NCBI RefSeq assembly: GCF_016342705.1
Contig: NZ_JAEINV010000004.1
Coordinates: 124,001 to 188,000 of the forward strand
Direction of reading: 5' to 3'
DNA from: Lutibacter sp.
Lineage (GTDB): Bacteria > Bacteroidota > Bacteroidia > Flavobacteriales > Flavobacteriaceae
DNA: 64,000 nt
Part shown: positions 60,701-64,000 of the stretch, in pieces
How the letters are laid out: the number at the start of each line of letters is the position of its first letter
Numbering within the stretch: position 1 is the stretch's first letter
Position numbers and translations under genes: made by a program
The notes under the pieces: model-generated
Databases searched by the model: none
The model's input: the letters and a program-made list of their open reading frames with translations, nothing else
What the model was told of the DNA's origin: nothing

Positions 60701-62256
60701 CTACCTGTATTTACACTTTTAGATTGTTTTTGATTTAATGACGAATTATCATCTCTACCTATTCCAGCAATATCATAATTAAATCCAGCGTTTGCTGTTG
60801 TGTCCCAAATAACATTCCCATTACTATCAACATAATTTTTACTTGTCCCGTTTACACCTAGAGTAATACCATACTTAATCGCTAAATAGCTTTCTATTTT
60901 TTTTCGTTCTGTTACATCATTTTTACGCACAGAATATGTAATTACTTCGGCAATTCTTCCATCGAAACTCCCATTCCAATACTGACTTCTACCTAACCAA
61001 TATCTTGTGTTATTAATCATCTTATAATTGCTTAAATCACTAGTAGTTGTGCCTACAATATTTGAGTTTAGATAAATTTCCATGTTTGTATTAGAAGCAT
61101 TTTGTTGAACATTAATAATGCCTATTTGATTGTAATTGGTTGAACCACTCGTGTCTGCACGCCCATAACCGCTGTTAAGCCAAGGTTCAGGAGGAGATGG
61201 GTTTTTTTGCTGTGTGGTACCTATACAATAAGTAAAATATTCATTAACAAAACGAGCTGTATATCCTCCATAACCAACTCCAGTTACATCTTCAGAATAA
61301 GTTGTTTCTGCAGGGTCTGTACTAGTAAAAGTGTCCATCGGAATCATAGTGGTAGTAATTGATGGATCTGGTATTACCACCATAAAAATGTCATTACTAT
61401 TAAAACCTCCTGTTCCTTTCAATTCATCTCTTGTATTAATATAAGACATGTCCGGAGCCGAAGTGTTATTATCATTTTCAAAATCAATTACAGGGTTAAA
61501 GTTTAAATTTCTTGCCAAACTATTTCGATATACTGGTTCTTCACCAGGGACAACAACCTCTGCATCATTACCTTTACCTATATCAACCCACTTGCTTACA
61601 TTACTTCCATCTAATGCCACGTTAAGCCCATCTAGCTTATCAGCTCTTAACCATAAATCTAAATTGGTAGTTATTCCTCCAGGGCCTTTTATTGGAGTTT
61701 TATAAGTTGTCCCTGAAATAGTAACTTTATCAAAATATATATATTCATTATTATCACTAGAATTGCTTCTAACTCTAAATTGAGCAGTTGAAGTTATTGG
61801 AAAAGTATTTGTTGTTTTAAATAGAGTAACTGTTTTCGCTAAAAAATAGTTATTGCCAAAATCACCAGTTTTTGTAGTAAATGTAATATCTCCTTTTCTA
61901 AAAGTTGCTATAATTTTCCAAGAAGCTGTGGAAATATTTCTATATTCAATATAGAATTCTTCATAATTATCGAACCCACTGGCATAAAAGAAAAACTTGA
62001 AATCTACTTTATCATATGCAGAAAGTGCGAATGACGGGCTTATCCAGTTTGAAGAAGTTGTATTACCTCCAATACATAAATCGTATGTGCCGCTATAAGC
62101 ATTAGAATTTGAACGAAAAGCATTTGCACCCCCATCTAACCAACCATCTACACTTGATTCAAAGTCTGCTTGATGAATAATTGTAGTTTGCGAAAAAACA
62201 TTCGTAAAAAATAATATAAACAATGCAAATAAAGTAGTAATTTTTTTCATAAACAT
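57745..62256 (-). CDS. Large T9SS surface protein (jelly roll, IKYGITL domain, LamG, shared module)
   Basis: 1503 residues; ATG at 62256 or at 62250, both giving the signal peptide KKITTLFALFILFFTNVF. A MAM-like jelly roll (about 22-190) is followed by the Bacteroidota domain with LWLRAD, LAIKYGITLG and IAGIGRDDNS (about 195-665, perhaps DUF8202). LamG comes next (about 672-840, with DGTIALG, FTVSAWVQNN, KWHHIALSF, VDEVRIWHAALS), then the shared module (about 970-1410, ERDQQGVGNRYRYNDWSSP). The sorting domain covers about 1412-1503, ending GFFIKKLFLN. Its middle and end closely follow the giant protein, so the two are paralogs with different front ends. LamG and jelly-roll domains favour binding to glycans. 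No enzyme site seen. Confidence 0.87.
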   Translation of the reverse strand: MFMKKITTLFALFILFFTNVFSQTTIIHQADFESSVDGWLDGGANAFRSNSNAYSGTYDLCIGGNTTSSNWISPSFALSAYDKVDFKFFFYASGFDNYEEFYIEYRNISTASWKIIATFRKGDITFTTKTGDFGNNYFLAKTVTLFKTTNTFPITSTAQFRVRSNSSDNNEYIYFDKVTISGTTYKTPIKGPGGITTNLDLWLRADKLDGLNVALDGSNVSKWVDIGKGNDAEVVVPGEEPVYRNSLARNLNFNPVIDFENDNNTSAPDMSYINTRDELKGTGGFNSNDIFMVVIPDPSITTTMIPMDTFTSTDPAETTYSEDVTGVGYGGYTARFVNEYFTYCIGTTQQKNPSPPEPWLNSGYGRADTSGSTNYNQIGIINVQQNASNTNMEIYLNSNIVGTTTSDLSNYKMINNTRYWLGRSQYWNGSFDGRIAEVITYSVRKNDVTERKKIESYLAIKYGITLGVNGTSKNYVDSNGNVIWDTTANAGFNYDIAGIGRDDNSSLNQKQSKSVNTGSLITIGLGEVVSTNSQNVSNNKLSFTTDRDFLVWGNNNGNFNTASEASRSISLSGVTTTFTPVSRKWKIMESKNDVPEVVVSIPTASLASNIPLIANEEYMLVVSDNASFGNANIIDVVPFTVNGLTSEVWYDFDGTIALGTAKYFTIAKATRVVQKRRVDFGAGEFLLGDSSLELTTNFTVSAWVQNNGVGGSFISKGTGFNFKINGSNQVVVDWNGSTQLTSTNTITNKWHHIALSFSAGTAMLYLDGVLDKTVTGLSNPASSAYKFSIGALYTNKNSIASFNGTVDEVRIWHAALSVTEIRYIMNQEIEVFTTKVNGKILPQTITKNDIKLRDWSDLEAYYDMNSYYGTTVEDNSLNKYWARIKYLTKDKQLVEAQTAPLPYESATNGNWDTAGTWLNNTVQYLPNSIIYGTPVDWNIVATNNNVNTTRGVTVLGLLNNTNELSINANNHLTISHYLLLNGVIDLDGESQLVQGEDSDLDASSTGYIERDQQGVGNRYRYNDWSSPVIRTNTAAGTPFTIANVLKDGTIPSAPGPIVFNNTSYDGATSPMTLSTYWMYKYANSPDNDYSSWQQIRSTGNLYPGEGFLMKGTGNPGAPDQNYVFVGKPNNGDITLAVSGTYDYLIGNPYPCAIDSRKFIIDNGPTGTSSITGAIYYWEHYGGDTHNLKDYQAGYGTYSLGGGVQATAHPAVSASGSAVKMPEQYLPVAQGFFVQGDPDGGTIIFKNSQRVFETEAGGSSVFMKGENAKSTALNKTTADLRPKYRIGFDAPKIDHRQLLLTIDEVATDGYDWGYDAEIYEIFEDDMYWMIENKKYVIQATNLVEINKEIPIGVVTTEGGLITIKVDALENIEDNLGVFLKDRDTNQIYDITNTTYQTNLPAGEYHTKFSVTFKTNNALSVHNESLNKDFVVYFNKDDKTVIVKNKKLLKITEISLFSILGQNIKSFKTTGILQEAAYPVNVSDGIYVLKVETEDGFFIKKLFLN

Positions 62257-62673
62257 ACGGGTGCTATGTTATTTCGAAAATTTAAATAAAATGCTTTTTG
62301 AAGAATTTTATGTTTCCTATTTAAATTAAAATTGACTCTATAGTAGGAGTTCTTTTTTATTCAAACTCATACATAGTTAAAGAACTAGTTATTAACAATA
62401 ATTTAATATATAAACTATGTTTTAATGAAAATCATTTTAAATTTCATGGTGTTGGGGTTTTGGACTGACTAAAGTAGTAATATAAAATGTAACTTCCTAA
62501 TTTAAAGCGGTTTATTTTTTTAATAAACAGGTGGATAAATACTATGTATAACTTGTTTTATATAGTAAATGGTAAAATTACCATCTAAATAATAATAAGA
62601 TACTAAATTTAATTCTTGAGAAAATAGTTAATAAACTTTATTTTTTAGTTTATAGTTAATGCTCATAAAACTA
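62257..62673. other. Intergenic region between the TonB receptor and T9SS genes
   Basis: About 417 bases, very AT-rich, no open frame of note. The only clear structure is a short palindrome, ATGGTAAAATTACCAT at 62569-62584 (7-bp arms), of the size of a small operator. No exact TAnnTTTG box was found for the T9SS gene. Confidence 0.6.
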
Positions 62674-64000
62674 CTAAATACTCAACAACAAAGAAAGAGA
62701 TAAATTTCTACCGGGTGCGCTTATGGATGATGCGAATTCTTTGTAATGTACATCCAAAATATTGTCTACATTAACAAAGCAAGTAATACTATTATTAATT
62801 TTGTAATTAGAATTAAAATTTATGGTATTCCAGCTAGGGGAACCATAATACTGATTGGTTTCAGTAATAAATGGCACTTGTTCCACACTATCAATACCTT
62901 CAATTAAATTATAATCTTCTAATTTCTTTTTTTGATTGAATTTGAAATTTACATTCGCTTGAAAGCGCTCTTTTTCAAAACCAATTTCAAATAAGCCAAA
63001 TATAGGCGGTATGGAAGAAAGCGGCTCTTTTGTATCATAAGCCATTCCTTTGGTGTATGTTACTGAACCTCTTGTAAACCATTGTTCATTAATGCTTCCT
63101 TTTAAGCTAAAAGTGCCTCCAATAATATAAGCATTGTCTTTATTTACATTTGCCACAACGTTTCCAACTTCTCCATCATACACAATAGTTTGGCTATTAT
63201 TTAATGTATAATAATCTCTCGTAATATAATTTGATAATAAGGTGTAATAAACATTTAAGCCCGTTTGAAATGTTTTTTCTTTGAAATATTTTAAAACACT
63301 GGTTTCAAAATTATAGACATATTCTGGCTCTAAACTCGTATTTGGCACTGTTACATTACCAGATTTCTCTCTAACTTTGCCAATATCATCTAAATTTGGT
63401 GCTCTAAATCCTGAAGAAACCACACCATTTAACTGCCAATCATTTTTGGGTTTAAAAGCATAACCAATGGTGGCGGTTACTGCCGAAGTATTTAAAGAGA
63501 TATCTGAGTCTGGAAGCGTTATAAACGTATTATCTATCCATTTAGCGGTTAAGTTGGTATTTACATATCTAATACCTGTATTTAAGGTGGATTTTTTATT
63601 AATATCTTGTCTGTAATTTACATAGGTTGCCACACTTGTACTTGTTCCACCTCCATCTGGATATCTTGATTGTACCACAAAGTTATTTGAAAAACCAACC
63701 ACTTTATCTCCATAAACTTCTAAAGTTCTACCGTAAGCGTTAGAACCTACATCATTATGAGTTCCTTCAAAACCGTACGATAAAATTCTGTTTTTTGCGG
63801 AAGTAAGTGGCACAAAAAAGTCGCCATTTAAACTAAATACATCAACATTTTCAATTCTATAAGTTCTATCTAAGCTGAAAAATTTTCTTTGAATTCTAGA
63901 TTCTTCCACATCTTGATATGCTGCTGTAATAACTCCACTCTCTAACCATTTTTTATTTGAATTTAACTTTAATTGGGTTGAAAAAAGAAATCTTTTTTGT
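62674..64000 (-). CDS. TonB-dependent receptor, C-terminal beta-barrel part (runs off the window)
   Basis: The frame is open from the window edge at 64000 to the stop, giving the last 441 residues; no start lies in the window. The sequence alternates as expected for a 22-strand barrel, with SSGFRAPNLDDIGKVREKSGNVTVPNTSLEPEYVYNFE-type plug-proximal strands, FQTGLNVYYTLLSNYI, FTRGSVTYTKGMAYD and an end NSITCFVNVDNILDVHYKEF. It imports a large substrate (siderophore, vitamin or glycan) across the outer membrane using TonB energy. The GFRAPNxxD and VDNILDxxY motifs suit siderophore or cobalamin-type receptors more than SusC. It ends in Ile, whereas most barrels end in an aromatic residue. Confidence 0.88.
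   Translation of the reverse strand, partial: QKRFLFSTQLKLNSNKKWLESGVITAAYQDVEESRIQRKFFSLDRTYRIENVDVFSLNGDFFVPLTSAKNRILSYGFEGTHNDVGSNAYGRTLEVYGDKVVGFSNNFVVQSRYPDGGGTSTSVATYVNYRQDINKKSTLNTGIRYVNTNLTAKWIDNTFITLPDSDISLNTSAVTATIGYAFKPKNDWQLNGVVSSGFRAPNLDDIGKVREKSGNVTVPNTSLEPEYVYNFETSVLKYFKEKTFQTGLNVYYTLLSNYITRDYYTLNNSQTIVYDGEVGNVVANVNKDNAYIIGGTFSLKGSINEQWFTRGSVTYTKGMAYDTKEPLSSIPPIFGLFEIGFEKERFQANVNFKFNQKKKLEDYNLIEGIDSVEQVPFITETNQYYGSPSWNTINFNSNYKINNSITCFVNVDNILDVHYKEFASSISAPGRNLSLSLLLSI

Noticed and set aside
62620-62665. Possible terminator just after the TonB receptor gene
   Set aside because: The best hairpin (about 7 A/T pairs with a loop of about 10 bases) is too weak to call.
1-64000. Search for tRNA, rRNA, insertion sequences and prophage genes
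   Set aside because: No cloverleaf with a CCA or T-loop signature, no rRNA-like stretch and no transposase or integrase frame was recognised by eye; a dedicated tRNA scan was not possible.

Overview
The window is strongly AT-rich and carries the hallmarks of a marine-type member of the Flavobacteriaceae (Bacteroidota). These are type IX secretion (T9SS) cargo proteins with C-terminal sorting domains, OmpA proteins with calcium-binding thrombospondin type 3 repeats, a protein combining a CCDC81-type HU domain with SPOR, DUF4292 and DUF6909 proteins, and promoters of the Bacteroidota form TTG-N21..23-TAnnTTTG. No species is claimed. No rRNA, tRNA, CRISPR array, transposase or prophage gene was seen.

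Left part (1-39.9 kb) is mostly housekeeping. A leftward group holds an AddB-like nuclease, a small alpha/beta hydrolase, a GNAT acetyltransferase and the start of a MATE transporter. Two OmpA/TSP3 proteins follow, each with its own hairpin terminator, then kbl, a RecB/AddA-like helicase-nuclease, an OmpA relative lacking the OmpA domain, and two TerB-like proteins. Rightward mfd, an EamA transporter and a small unknown protein meet a HAD phosphatase and dprA. Next come a CCDC81-HU/SPOR protein, an acyl-CoA thioesterase, an envelope operon (TPR protein, DUF4292 lipoprotein, EnvC-like protein), an orphan double-ATPase of the Dpp/Opp type, an Uup-type ABC-F protein, a DEDDy exonuclease, a small T9SS protein and a PhoB/PhoR-type two-component pair. 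A leftward operon then carries DUF6909, a sugar-1-phosphate transferase, purD and a MurG-like glycosyltransferase that lacks a normal start codon. A CtpA protease overlaps rnpA, and a glutaryl-CoA dehydrogenase-like gene closes this part.

Right part (40-64 kb) is a surface-protein region read leftward: four T9SS proteins of 1267, 1157, 2871 and 1503 residues, a 247-residue mini version, and the C-terminal part of a TonB-dependent receptor. Three of the large proteins share a C-terminal module of about 440 residues before the sorting signal. The mini protein is a signal peptide joined to only the last part of that module. Variable front ends (F5/8C-like, PA14-like, GEVED, choice-of-anchor D, LamG, a Bacteroidota domain with an IKYGITL motif) suggest adhesion or glycan binding, and the 1157-residue protein is a zinc carboxypeptidase. 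The intergenic gaps hold the unusual DNA: five 21-bp tandem repeats, REP-like elements, and two places with 11-bp direct repeats at a 21-bp period.

Many genes have TAnnTTTG boxes only a few bases before the start codon, so very short leaders look common. In several cases a TTG inside the promoter box mimics an upstream start codon, and the starts given here were corrected for that.
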